Position numbers and translations under genes: made by a program
Notes under the pieces: generated by a model
Database searches by the model: none
The model's input: the letters and a program-made list of their open reading frames with translations, nothing else
Told to the model about the DNA's origin: nothing
Source of the DNA: Synanceia verrucosa
Lineage: Eukaryota > Chordata > Actinopteri > Perciformes > Synanceiidae
Direction: 5' to 3'
NCBI GenBank assembly: GCA_029721515.1
Contig: CM056559.1
Span: 10,576,501-10,640,500, forward strand
Length of the DNA stretch: 64,000 bases
Part shown: one piece after another, positions 1 through 12,600 of the stretch
Layout: each line of letters begins with the position of its first letter
Numbering within the stretch: the stretch's first letter is position 1

Positions 1-930
1 GAATTCCCTTTACGCTCTTGTTCACAACAGACTCAGACTATTCAGCTGAGGCTGGGGAGCAGTGTTGGCTCAAACTGGCGGCCTTTCTCTTCCTCCCTAT
101 TTGGAAGAACCAGTTCCCCTGAGCGAATGTCCATTTTACTGCCTTTTTAACTGTTATGTTAATGTTATGTTTTTGAAAGCCATCTAGCTCGCCTTCAGTA
201 TGTGTGAAACCATGTTTTATCAACATATCAAATATCATGTGCTATTTGTGGAGAAGACTTCGAGCAAGTCATTGATGCCGCCTCAGTATCCGTGTGACAT
301 GATTCCTGAGTTGGGTATCACCCTTCACTTGTCGACAATAGTGGGATCATTCAAGACTGAAGAGCAGCACTCCTCTGGATATTTATGCACCATTTGGTCA
401 TGTTTCAGATTACAGCCCACAAAGTACAGCATAACTGTTCCCACTTTATGTTATAATTTTTTTGTACCAGTTCTGGACAACTGGTGCGCATAGTGCTTAA
501 GAAACTGATTAGACCACCAGTATAAGGTGTTTGCCAAGGTAAGGTGTTATATCTTTCATGATAAAATAGAATTATTGTTGTTTTTGTCCATGCATTTTCA
601 AATTTACTGTTTTGCAAAAAAAGCTGAAAAAATAGCAAAGAATGTTTTGATGTTGAAATGCAAAATTACAGTTCTTTACTTGCATTTATGAACAGCATTC
701 TGATCAAAGTTGGGTATAAAATCATGAATTCAGTTTAAAATTTGTCACTCCTGTTCAAAATAATGACGCGTAGGCAACTCAGTGAGAAAGAAGAGTCAAG
801 ATTAAAGTACTTCATGACACTGCATGGTCTTTGAAACAAATAGGGCGGGTGGTATGATAAATTTGTTAAGCACTGTGCATGTGCGTAGGTACACCTGGTG
901 ACTTAACACGACAAAAATGTGCATTATAAC
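1..930. other. Intergenic DNA upstream of oaf, no gene seen
   Basis: I find no exon with plausible splice sites and no recognisable protein. Short open frames on both strands are of chance length and have no family resemblance. The window opens exactly on an EcoRI site (GAATTC), which may be coincidence or a clone end. Confidence 0.6.
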
Positions 931-1549
931 TAAGGATGTCCCAATACAACTTTTCACTTCTAATACGATACGGATAATGCAGCCTTGAGTATTGGCCGAT
1001 ACCGATATTGACCCAAAGCAATATCAGCAGGAATCATAATATTTTTATGTCTAATTTTGTGGTATGGAGTGTTAGAAAAGCCTTGATCAAGTGATATCAC
1101 TCAAATAGGTTACATCAATTTTAACCTTAAACATGAGAATATTCTACAATTGATAAAATAAATTAAAAAAAAACCTGGAAGACCCTGAAAATTGTGAATT
1201 GCTCTGTGTGATGAATAAAGTATCTATCTATCAATCTATCTATCTAAAAATAACCTGAATAAATCCAATAAAAACAAAAATATAAATAAAAATCTATTAT
1301 AAAAATAGTATATTATATATTAATATATAAATAAAGTACAAAATAACCACTAGTTTAGCTTAGACATAAGCATATTCTACAATTGAATAAAATAAATTTA
1401 AAAAGAAAAAAAATTAGAAGACCCTGAAAAGTGTTTATATCGGAGATTTTGGATGCAGGCCGATATAATCATATAATCAATCGAAATACTAATTTTTTTG
1501 CTGACATCGGACCAATAGCCGATATCAATATCGGATCGGGACATCCCTA
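931..1549. mobile_element. Non-autonomous hAT-type MITE, 619 bp
   Basis: The ends form imperfect terminal inverted repeats: the left end begins TAAGGATGTCCCAATAC and the reverse complement of the right end begins TAGGGATGTCCCGATCC. The element is flanked by an 8-bp target duplication, attataac at 923-930 and attataaa at 1550-1557, with one mismatch. An 8-bp duplication is the hAT signature, and the GATGTCCC end with CCGATATC-rich subterminal sequence is typical of a widespread fish hAT family. There is no transposase ORF. A roughly 60-bp segment occurs twice inside (about 1130-1195 and 1366-1432), and a LINE-like tail lies between the copies. Confidence 0.8.
1195..1246 (+). repeat. LINE-like 3' tail with TATC tandem
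   Basis: A short stretch reads GATGAATAAAG followed by imperfect ATCT/TATC tetranucleotides. This is the usual 3' end of fish L2/Rex-type retroposons. It sits inside the hAT MITE, between the two copies of its internal repeat, so it is probably a nested or co-amplified insertion. Confidence 0.5.
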
Positions 1550-1557
1550 ATTATAAA

Positions 1558-4500
1558 CAGAGTAAAAATATTTCCCACAAGAAATATGATGGAGGTTTTA
1601 GCTAAGGAAACTTTGTTTAGTTATTCACCTTTAAATGACTCCCAGCAACCTTATTAAATGCCCCTCACAGAGAACTCACAGTAATTTCTACTTAAACTGC
1701 ATCAGACCAAGAGTTTGATTAATTAAATACAGAGGAGATCGTCCCTGTTTCCTGAACAGATGTTTTCTGGTTCAAGCACTCCCCCAGAATCAAGACTTTA
1801 ATCAGCACCATCTGATGAAGGAGAGTTGCTGAAGATTTTTGGCAAAGACTCATCTACCTTGAAGCTCCACATTTTCCCATCAATAACATGCTCAGGCTTT
1901 AACGTCCATGAAGGGCTCTTGAAGATGAATGTATTCATGTTTGTAAAGGATACTGAGGTTTTGCCAGATGTGTATGCAGCAGTAAACTTCTATAGTGTTC
2001 CATAAGTAGCTCAAAATATTTGTGTATGAATTTTCTAGAAGGAAAGAGGGAGGTAGCTCCACCTCAGCTATTAGATCATAACAGCTTTGACCCCCCCCCC
2101 CATTACGGGGAAAGATAAATGATACGTTCCTATGCCTGTGTTTAAAGTGGGATTGTCTTTCATCTCGTGTTGGGACTCTGCCAGGAAAGCTTCTCTCTGT
2201 GGGGTTTAATGCTCCGAGCTATAAGCCCAAACATGTTTATTTATTTTTTACAATTCAAAAGAACCTTTTCTTCCCCTATGTGTCTCTCGCTATATTTCCC
2301 TCCCTCTCTCTTTCATTAACTTTATGGGAATTCCCAACGAATTCTCTCATAGTATAAGTGACTGTGAGACGGGACGTGATGTGATTTCTTGGAGTGGCAG
2401 GGGTTAAATGATCCCTCTTCTGTTATTCGATTTTCCTTTGAACCAGTCATGACACGGGAACATCTGGATGCCACTCTGGCAGTGAATGTTAATGTACAGT
2501 CATTCAAATATTTGTGTACTTTAGAATAAAAAATACTTACGTAAAAGTAACAATGCCTATCAAGTATTATCAGGTGGTTTTATTAACAAACTGTACTTAA
2601 AATAACAAAAGGAAATGTCCCCATAATGCAGAAAAAATGTTTGTGGCAAAATATATTATATATAATATATGGCTTCTTATTGGATTATTTATACCTATGC
2701 ATTTAGTTTGTCATGGTGGCGCTAATTTTGACTATTGTAGAGGAGATTAATCTACAAATGTGCATCATATTTTATATAAACCAAGACCCAAGCTCTTGTC
2801 TTGGTGTGTATTTTTAATTTGTCTTTTCTATTTGGGTTTATTGGCACCTGATAAGCATAGAAACTACGTGAAGTACTCCTTTGACATGATTTGGTTTATG
2901 AGAAAGGCAGAATTAAACAGAATGAAGTATTATGGTATAGACAACAAAATATGATATCTGCCAATCTTACAAAGGACATTAATTTTTCCCTTGGGTATGA
3001 ATTGTGCTATATACTGTATATAAAACCTGTCTTGCCGGTGCTTTCTGGTCTCCTCTCCCCCGCCGTCGTACAACTTTTCTCTCCCCCACACTCTTTTCCT
3101 CCATGCAAGCCCACGCTCCAGACGGGTTAACGTGGCCCAAGAGCTCATGTGTAAGGGGATATCTCATTAGTCCGCCTGCAGCAGGGAGCTGCTGCCCCGG
3201 CACACTGTAGGCAAAGCAGTTGGGAGGAAGAGAGGTGCAAAGATATGAAAACAGAGGACTGGAAGGCAGCTTGATTGCAATCCTTATGGTAGCTCTGTCC
3301 ACATTCTGAGAAGAGCACACAAACAAACACTTCTGGCATCTTGCTGCAGCACTGCAGAGGTGTCGCACCATCAGTTTGTTGGTTTAGGTGCCTTTCTGAG
3401 TGCTTCTGAAACCATTAGGGAGGAATAAAAATAACTGCACCTTTTTGAGGAGTATTAGAGGTATTATTGCTCTGTTGCATGTGATGGTGCTCAACCCACA
3501 ATGCAAATATTGTCTTTCTTTATCTGGACTTTTCAATCCAGGCTATGAAAGCAAAGTCTTTTAGTTGTTAATGCATGGTTCTGCGTTGATGTAAGATATG
3601 ACAAACCCAGATGAGATGCAGATGAACCAAGCTTTCTGTTCAGTTCATTGGTACAAACACAAAATTGCTATTTTGGTGTTAAAGCTCTATCTGGGTGGCA
3701 CAAATCCTCTGTCAAACGTGTAACCATTTTAAGCTAACTGCATGCAAGTCCACGCACATGCACACACACATAAACACACACACGACTGGAATGCAGCATT
3801 AGCACCCTGGCTGCACTCAAAGCCAAGAACCTCACAAATAAGCACAATTGTCCCTCATCTAAGGGTGGAAATGCTTCACATTTTTTGCAATAAAAGTGGA
3901 AGTGTGTGTGAGAGGATTATTTTAGTGGTTTGAACTACACTGTAAATGAATATAATTTTCTGATGTTGTTCTCTCATTCCACTGGGTGTATTTCTTGAAT
4001 ATTACACAATGGTATTCTTGAATGTATGATGAATGTGTGACTTTTACAGTTGCTTAATGTTGTAAAGCAATGAAGCCACAATCATAATCGTTTATTACAG
4101 ACATAAAAGACTTTATCTCCTCCATATCATTGCTCTTTCACGTGATCGCTGTCATTTCTAACAAATTGGTTTCATTATTTCTCAGCTTCAGGAGGATACG
4201 TTCAAATGAAGATATCTGCGAACACCTAAGAGAGTAGTCAAGAGGCTGAGCAGACAAGACTGCACTGTCTATTTCACAAGGTTTGCCTTTAGGAATGCAA
4301 ATAGCTTCTCTGCATTTCAGTTGAAATATTCAAGAGAATATTCCAGAGCATTGGGATAAAGATGGTATATGTAAGCAATTTCAGTTCTATCCTGTCATCA
4401 CTTATTGATGGATGACTCACTAATATAACCCTCAGGGTGTTGGTGTGATTTCCGCTTCCTCTTAACCAAACAGATTTCTCTCTTTTATATAGCCTGCTGT

Positions 4501-5939
4501 TTCATGAGCGTCCAGTGAGGTAAGGCGCTGACGTAGTGGTTAACCATACACTGCTCATTTTGACCGTAATTACAGTGGGACAACACAATTGCTAGTTAAT
4601 CATAAACACCCTCTGTACACTTTAGCTTGTGTCTGTCTTTGCTATCTGCGTGTGTCACTGCATGCAAACAGCCTCACACAGCTACTGCACTTTGGACTGT
4701 GTGAGGAAACGGCACAGAAATTCACAGGCAAGTGCAACAAGCAACAACATGATTTTGAATGAAGCTCCAAAACTGTTGTTGCTCCTTATTTGTGAAGTGA
4801 CATGTAACATGTAACAGCGAAGTGTGTCCCATCGCCTGTTTAAAAGCTCTAACTAAGATGTAGCCTGAGACTAAACTCTGTCACAATGGGATTTGTTTGC
4901 CTGACATCCACTCCTCCACTCTATCAGGGTCCTGGGCCCCCATTTGGTTATCCCAGGCCCCGCTAACAATATTTGCTCTGCTTTACAGCCTCTCTGTTTG
5001 CTTTCTCCTTCACTGGAGGGACCACCTCTTGGTCTCAACAGCACTCAAGTCATGCCACATTTGGGGTCACCAGCCCACCCAGAATGCAACGCGTTCAGGC
5101 AGTTTAGCACAGCAACATCTTTTTGCAACACGCAAGCGCAACGGCAAATGTACCATTTGATGTGACTCAGAGATCTTCCTCAATGTGGGCAGCTTCTCTC
5201 AGTTTGTCATCTCTCACCTCTGCAAGACAGGCTTTCCCTTAGGATATCATAAATTAAATAACAAGCCAGGAAAATAAAGCAGTGACTATATTTTTCCTCT
5301 GGCTGAAACCTGTGAATCAACCATATGTTGTCATCAAAGGTGGTAATTACCTGATAGATTTATTTCAGAGGACGTCACAACTGAATAAATAAATGAAAAG
5401 GCTATCAGAGAGATACATAATAAGTGGGTTCTCAAAGGAAAGAGTGCCTTGTCTTCATTTTTTATACACCTTTTGTTCTTTAAAGTGGTTATCAGTGCAT
5501 TGAAGTTACATATTAATAGAATCTGTCTTTAATTTCCTCATGTGTTGCGAATAAACCACGTTTCACATGCCACAAAGATCTATTTGTACGAATTCAAAGT
5601 TGCTTGAGCTCGAGCGTTATTTGTTAGAGTGAAACAAATGCATAACAAATTATTTGCATTCATCATACTGTATCTTGATATCAAAAGACATGTATAGACT
5701 AGTTATTTTTTTTGCCTTTTTATCACCAACAACAGCAGGGTAGAGTTTGCCCAGACTTTTATTCATCCCCACTTGACAAGAGCAGCGCCCTCAAAACTAT
5801 ATTTTACAAATCCCAACAACACCTTTGTTATAATTGCTGTGAGTATTACTTGTATTATTAGCCCTTGCTGGAGTGAAGGAGGATCACATGAGGCCTTTAG
5901 GGGGATGGGCAGAGTTTTCAGAGGGTGGTACTACACACT
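1558..5939. other. Intergenic DNA upstream of oaf, no gene seen
   Basis: It contains a C11-12 homopolymer near 2091, a short CA tract near 3763-3783 and AT-rich unique sequence. The longest reverse-strand frame (2979-3371) has no recognisable domain or splice context. Regulatory elements for oaf may lie here, but none can be identified by eye. Confidence 0.5.
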
Positions 5940-6380
5940 CACTCACTGCAGTGCTCACTCTCTACTCACACAGCAGAAAGTTTGGAGGCAGGCGGTGGGA
6001 TACCGACGGATAGGAAGTGACGGGACTGCATGAGTTGCAGAAGGAGGAAAAAAAATAGGAATATCAACACAAAGCGGAATGAGGAGCAACGTGCGATCAT
6101 TGGACTATTGGCTGTAGTGTGCGCGTGAGGAGGAAGGGGGGCTGAAATGCGCATGATCTTATCAACGCCGGACACTTCCAATGGAAATGAACTGACGTTT
6201 GTCTCCCAGAAGTGAGAAGCAGAGATTTCATTAAAGACAGATCTGTCGTCTGCTCTCCATGCCTGTAGTTCTGGAAAGCGTTGGCACACAGGGGAGCAGA
6301 TGGAAGCGCGACCTATAAACCGCACTTTGACCATGAAGGAAAACACTTTACGAGAACATCCGAGAGAATAGTGAGAGGAT
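5940..6380 (+). promoter_or_regulatory. Probable oaf promoter and 5' UTR
   Basis: This is the sequence directly upstream of the oaf start codon. It becomes richer in G, C and CpG than the upstream DNA, as expected near a vertebrate transcription start. No TATA box is obvious and the transcription start cannot be placed. Several ATGs lie upstream of the coding start. Extent is inferred from position only. Confidence 0.4.
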
Positions 6381-6683
6381 ATGAGCGCAGATCTTAGGAT
6401 TGCGCCTCGATTGTTTTCCTGTGCCGGGTTCAGTTTTGCGTCTTTGGGGATGTTTGTGCGTTGCGTCTCTGCGGCGGCTTCAGTCCGGATCCTGGCCCGG
6501 CTGTGCGCCCTGGTGCTGGTGGTCGCTGTGGGACTCGGGTCGGAGCTGAGGGTCCGGGTCCGACTCGCTGACGGACTTGTAACCGAGGAGGTTTTGGAGG
6601 CGGACAGTGAGAAAGACTCCATATCGCTCGAATTCAAGCAGGGAGACGGGACCCTCATCACTTTTGTGGCGGACTTCAAACAG
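6381..6683 (+). CDS. oaf coding exon 1 (signal peptide and N-terminal domain)
   Basis: It encodes residues 1-101 and ends in phase 0 at a strong donor (CAG then GTGAGT). The ATG at 6450 lies 23 codons in and gives a 31-residue leader before ELRVRV, matching the usual length of the family. The frame on the opposite strand across this exon (5966-6679) is a GC-rich shadow. Confidence 0.93.
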
Positions 6684-9600
6684 GTGAGTTTGTTTACTGA
6701 TTACCAGGCAAACCAAACGCGGTTATTCCTTCAGTCATAGTAACACAGTCATAGTAAGTGATATGACGTGTGTGTAGGATGCTCTTCGGACTCAAACTAC
6801 TCCATAATCCAGAACCTGTTACAGATGAGCCCAAATCTTTGTCCCCATAATGATTTTTGGGGCCCCTCAGTGTGCCTTGACAGAGCTCCAATAGTGAGTG
6901 TTAAATAATGTATTAAATCATTTAACCACTTGAGTCAGAGAGTTAATTTAATGTTAAAAGCCAAATGTCATTCTTTTAAAATAGAAACTAAATCAAAGGT
7001 GACCCTTTTCCTCGTTTCTGGGAACTTTAGGACCTCCTGAGACTTAAGTCCTTAGAGATTTTCCAGCTGCTGATAGTTATCTTCACTTTAGGAACCACAG
7101 ATTTCATTAATTAATCAATTTCTCCCATATATAGACTTAAAATCTGAATTGTGTATGCCTCATGTGACCAGAGACCTCTTCTCTAACAAATACAGGTCAT
7201 GTCCCTATAGGGATGAAGCCTATAGTCCCAAAACAATGTGTGATAAGTAGGAGTAAATTACCATTTCCTTGATGCCTTTTCTCAGGAGATCAGCCTCTAA
7301 TTCACACCCTATCAAGGCTGAAGTCAAGTAACCACAAAGGTGGTCAAACCAAGTGATTGCCCCTAATGCAGGGTCAAAAATCTGAAGCTTAAAGGAAAAT
7401 GTCACTTATGCCTAAACTCCCTGGAGCAGAGACTGTAACTCTCTGTAAGTATAACTTGGTAGTAGTTTCATTCATTTTTACCCCTCTCAACTTGAGTTTC
7501 TCTGAGGTCAAGCCAGCTGCTGCTCCTTAGATGTTGATGTCCACACATCCCAGTGGCCTTAAAGCCCCTCAGCCCAGAGCTCATCATCAGCGGCCATATT
7601 TAGCATTCTTCTAAAAGTAGATGAGCAGATCAAGTGTCCCTCTCTGACCAGCACTGCACGATGCTTGATTTTTTTGGAAAGATGACTGTTTCACTTTTGA
7701 CAATGACTATTCAGGGACACATAAATGTCAGTCCTGGAGGGAAAACTACAACTACTTAACGTAAGGGGTGGTGGTGGTGGTGGTAGTGGTGGTGATGGTG
7801 AGATGGAGCAAAGGCATGTGTCTGTGATGGTTGCTGTCACACAGAAGCTGACAGGCTGGCGAGATGTGAAGGGGGAGATTTACCAGGATTAAGTGGGCAT
7901 GTCTGACCTTTTTGATCTGCACGTCTGCTTCACTAACCAAAACAGCTAATTTAGAGTTGAAAGAAAGGAGGCTGTCTCCCCCAATCATCCTTGACACACC
8001 AATATATAGAGACATACTCTGATCTGTGTGCAGCCTCAGCTTGGATGTGCAGCCGTCCTCGTGTTGCTGCATCCCTTCATGTCTGTGCACGCGCACGTAC
8101 ATGTGCACATATGGTTTTGTTTATTTGAATAAAGCAGATCACTTTACTTTTCCGCTGCTTGATTTCTCTGTTGCAGTTACACTCTTCAGCCTCCTTGCCC
8201 CCCCCCCCCCGTCTCTTGCTCACTTCTTCCTGCTCCCTCCTCAGTTTCTCCTGCATGTGGTTTTCATTCTGCTCTTGTATCTCCAAGATTTACGGAAAGT
8301 TGGAAGAGCTGTCACTTCCAGCTGCCACGAATGTACAGTCCAGATGAACGCATGTGGGGGGGAAGAGCTTTTTAACAGAGATGCTAAACACTGGAGGTTT
8401 TTGATGAACTACACAGCCAAAGGTGGATAGGTACTGTACACGTTCAAGTATTATTGTATGCTATCATCACAAGGATCATTATTATAAATAATCATCAGAC
8501 GGCAGTTTCTTGTTTTTTTCTGCTTTCTGAATACGTGGCAAAGACATACTGGTAAATGCTATAGTCATTAGACACCGGCCAAGTGGTCTGCAGGATGCGA
8601 GACGGAAGCTGACTCAACTTTATCCAAGCAATGAATCAGTGTGAGAATCAGCCGCGCTGTGATTTCAGGAGGGTTTGCGTTTGCTCTGAAGGCATGCAGA
8701 CATATGGAAAAGATGATGCGGTGTAGTTCAGGACACCCTTGTGTCATGTTGAGTAAATCTCTCCACATATAGATAGCATCGTCTGTTAAATTCAAACCAC
8801 TGAGGAACTGAGATATTATCATATTTATAAGAGAAAGTCATGGTTGGTTATCCATTACAGTATTCTGTAATGTATAGGTTGCTGAATTTGCTCAAATCTT
8901 CAGGGACTTGTTAATAATCTCACTATTTCATTCCTATCTGGCACCATGTAAAATCGCAGCAGTCTGTTTACAGTTCAGTAATATCCTGATGACATGCACA
9001 ATGTCAGTGTACAATTGTCACAACATGAGACAAATTAATCGACAGTCATTTGCCGATTCAGTGCAGATTTTTTTTTCCTCCAGCAACCACTGCAACAATT
9101 TATTTTAAAATTATTCTAAGACCTTGAGCTGAACATAATCCATGTCTTACAGTTTGATCCAAAGGAAGTGTTTCCCATATTTCAGAGGCTGTCTTCGTTC
9201 CAGATGGAGAAACTTTGTCAGAGAAACTAATCAGTTTGTACTCCATATGTCTTGCTTTCATCTCTAACTGGAGGGTTTGATCAATGCAGGAATGTGTGTA
9301 ACCTCACAGGCCTCTCGACTCAGTTAACACTTGAAGGTTTCATTTCTGGGATGCAATGGTGCACATCCTAGTGCATCTATGGTTGCATGCACCTTTGACG
9401 ACAGTTTTTTTTATTCAGTCTTGATTTATTTAACTCTTTGAGTGCCAGCTGTGTTTTAAAACAGAAAGTGCCTTATGCCAGCATTTTTGCCCCTTTTGAG
9501 TCATATTTCAAAACCCACGAATTTATGTCTCTGAAAAAACAGAGCAGCTCAAATGAAAGAAGAGACGCTATTTCATCGTTTGTTTTTACCTTGTTCCTTT

Positions 9601-12600
9601 CTTGTTTTTTGGCTGGAGGAAAGGAGACGCCACTCACCAAAAACGCAACTTTTCTTCCAGAATCTGCCCGTTTTGCTCTCTAAAAGCGATCGTCTCCACT
9701 TCCTGCTTTGATCTCTGTGGCACATATTAACTCTTTATGTCCCGACTACAAATCACAGAAGCCCTAAAATTACTCACAGGCTGCGGGAGACCGCGATCGG
9801 CAACACCCTGCTGAAAAACCACTGTGACGGTGAAAGCCTTCAACGGCACTCAAAGAGTTAAAGATTGAAGAAGCCACACTAATGTAGAATAATTTGTAAA
9901 GGCTGTCTTGAATTTGGAAAGCTTTCCACCCACGCGATTGTCTCAGATCATGTTCTGTCTGCTGTCCTCAGGAATGCCAACCAATCCAAAAACACAGAAA
10001 TAACACAACTCAATCTGTTTTTTGTGGTCTGCCTCGATCAGAAAACATGTGATTCAACAGGCTATTCCGATTAGTCCTAAGTCACATGCAGGCTCATCAG
10101 CTTAAGAGCTACCTTTGCGCCAGTGCATCATCCTTTGAGCACAAGGTTGGCTGTTTAACCCCCAGTTCATCCCATCCCAACTGTTCTTGAATGAGACCAA
10201 AGTTTCTCCCCACGTGCTTCACAGCAGCCTACTGCCCCTAAATGCGTGGCATGGGTTAAATGAAGATCAAATTTCATGTATGCATGATGATTGTAATAAA
10301 AGATTGAGGGGACTCTAACTCATGATGTCACACAGAGGGTTAAAAATGTATATTCAGACAAACAGTATGATAAAACACTTGGTATATAACCATGATATGT
10401 CCCCTTTAAACAGTGTCTTTTGGTGATGAATAAGCCACTTATAACTGAAGTTAACTTTTCCATAAAGCTCCATTGTTGTTCCATCAGTTATACAATATCA
10501 AACTCTTTCCAAAGTAATCCACTGTGGGAGTATTTTTCAGTGCTGGAAAGTTTTACATGTATCCTCATCAGTGTAGACGTGGCATGAGAGTGACCCCTCG
10601 CTGTGCTGACCGGTCATGGGAGCAACAGATGTTGGAGGCCACTTGACACTCACTATCTCACACTATCATGTTAAATGGGTCTGGGTTTTGTAAACAATGG
10701 CGCCACGGTGAGAATGAGCTTGCTGGCTGTTTTATTGATTCTCATTTCATTTCAGCTTTATAAGCAGGATTGTGTTTCAGCCAGGGGCTGATTTACCCTC
10801 AGGTCCGTTCACTCTGGTGCATTTTCTGATTGTCTTCAAAGCACAGAGGCTTTATGGATACGCCCCAACAGTAAGCTCACTGTAAGAATGAATTGGAGAT
10901 TCTACACACACCCTCATGTGCTATGTCAAACACAGGATGAAAGTTAGGGGGCAGGGAGGCAGGTTTGGTCGGCCTTTCTTTGTACCTTCCCTGTGGGATA
11001 TACAGTACAGTATCAGTGATTCATTTAGGCAGAAGCCCTTTCTCACAGCCTTCACATATTGTGTCATTTTTAAATTGTTAAATGGATTTGGGCTGTGGCC
11101 TTTATTAGCTATTAGTCAAACTCTTTCCAAGTGTGGGAGTCTTGCTGGCAATACATTTTACATTTTATTCATTTTGTTTGTGGGAAATGTTGGTGTTTGC
11201 CAAATGAAGCAACTGCCGGTTGTTTTTTTTTCCTGATGACAAGTACTGTTCATCACATGCAAGTCAGTGCAGTCAACACATTTTATTCCCTGTTTTTTTT
11301 TTTTTTCTTCTTTTGGCTGCCACACCTTTCCTCGTACTCAACCCTGAAACACCATCCCACTTTGTCACTTGCACAAACTTGTAGTGTTTTTTTACAGGTA
11401 AGTGTCACCTGTTCCGGGAAAAGGTTGTTGTTGTTTCAGACACCGGTGACTTTACGGGTTACAGGAGCACATGAGTGTTGTCTACCACTGATGTTAAAGG
11501 TCACAGTGATTCATCTGCAAGTCACCCACAGTCAGTGCATCATTGTGAGGGTAAATAAAACAAATCAAAATGGTCGTCATTTTCACTTCCTTAACCAAAA
11601 TTAATGCTTAGATATTCAAGCTTTTGGTTTCATTGCTCAGTCCCTTAGAAAACCTCTACTCCTGCTCACTTCCTCTTTCATGCGATGGCTCCTTTCAGTG
11701 TGGGAGAAATCCACTGAGAAGTTACTGCGTAATAAAACACCAGTACTTTTTTGACATATTTCTTGGAATTTTAGTTCATTATGGCGTGAGGTTAGCCTGC
11801 GGGGAGAATCAAATGCACAGAGTGAATTTTATACCTGAAATAACCCGTGTTTTTTCTATGTTATAGTATGCTGTTTCTGTTTCTATCATTGCAATGTGTG
11901 CAGGCAGTGGACCCTTTCAGAGATGAACCCATACACTTAATCTTTTCACACCCTTTGTACCCCTGAATCTCAGGAAAATGGCTTCTTCTCTTGCCTTGCT
12001 GTGGCCCTTCAAGGCCCCACATGGTCCCCCTTCGGCCTCTCGTGGCCCCTCAGTCCTTGTTGATGTCTTTATCCTTTATCCTCCTCCTGCCAGCTGGCCA
12101 GATGTTCTTCTGTAATGCTGCAGATAAAGAAAAGCTTCCCATTCCCACAGTCATGCGGGGAGAGAGGACATAGCATAGATGGACATCTTTAATCATTTTT
12201 CCAATGATTGGGACCGTGGACTGCAGTGTGCCATGGCAACAGCCCTTGATGCTCAAGGAGACTATAGTTGTTGCTCTCTTTGTGCCTAGTTGTGCTCATT
12301 TAATCTACAAAGGTTCATTCTGTTTTCCACAAAGTGTCCTTTTGTCAAATTCATGGCTGTATGCTCTTGGCTACCTCAGCCTGGTAATTCATTTATTTTG
12401 TTTGAGCTCATTGTGCAACCCCTGTGACAGTTCAGTCAGCTCTGGTGCTAAAGTTATAAGGGCCTACACCTGGGAAGGTATGACATCATCCCTCTTCTTG
12501 TCAAATAAACTGCTCTTGTGTTACTTTTCCAGCCGTAAAACACAGTTTGTATTGTCAAAGTTCTGAAAAAGAGCAGGGGAAGTCCGGGAAATAAAGAGAT

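Noticed and set aside
2979..3371. 130-codon minus-strand frame in the upstream region
   Set aside because: No domain, no splice context and no codon pattern that distinguishes it from chance.
5966..6679. 237-codon open frame on the minus strand
   Set aside because: It overlaps oaf exon 1 and its 5' UTR in antisense, is Ser/Thr/Arg-rich from GC-rich codons, and has no recognisable domain. The + strand exon explains the sequence.
7752..8430. Frames of 118 and 134 codons on opposite strands in oaf intron 1
   Set aside because: They run through a GGT tract and a C-run, and their composition follows those repeats.
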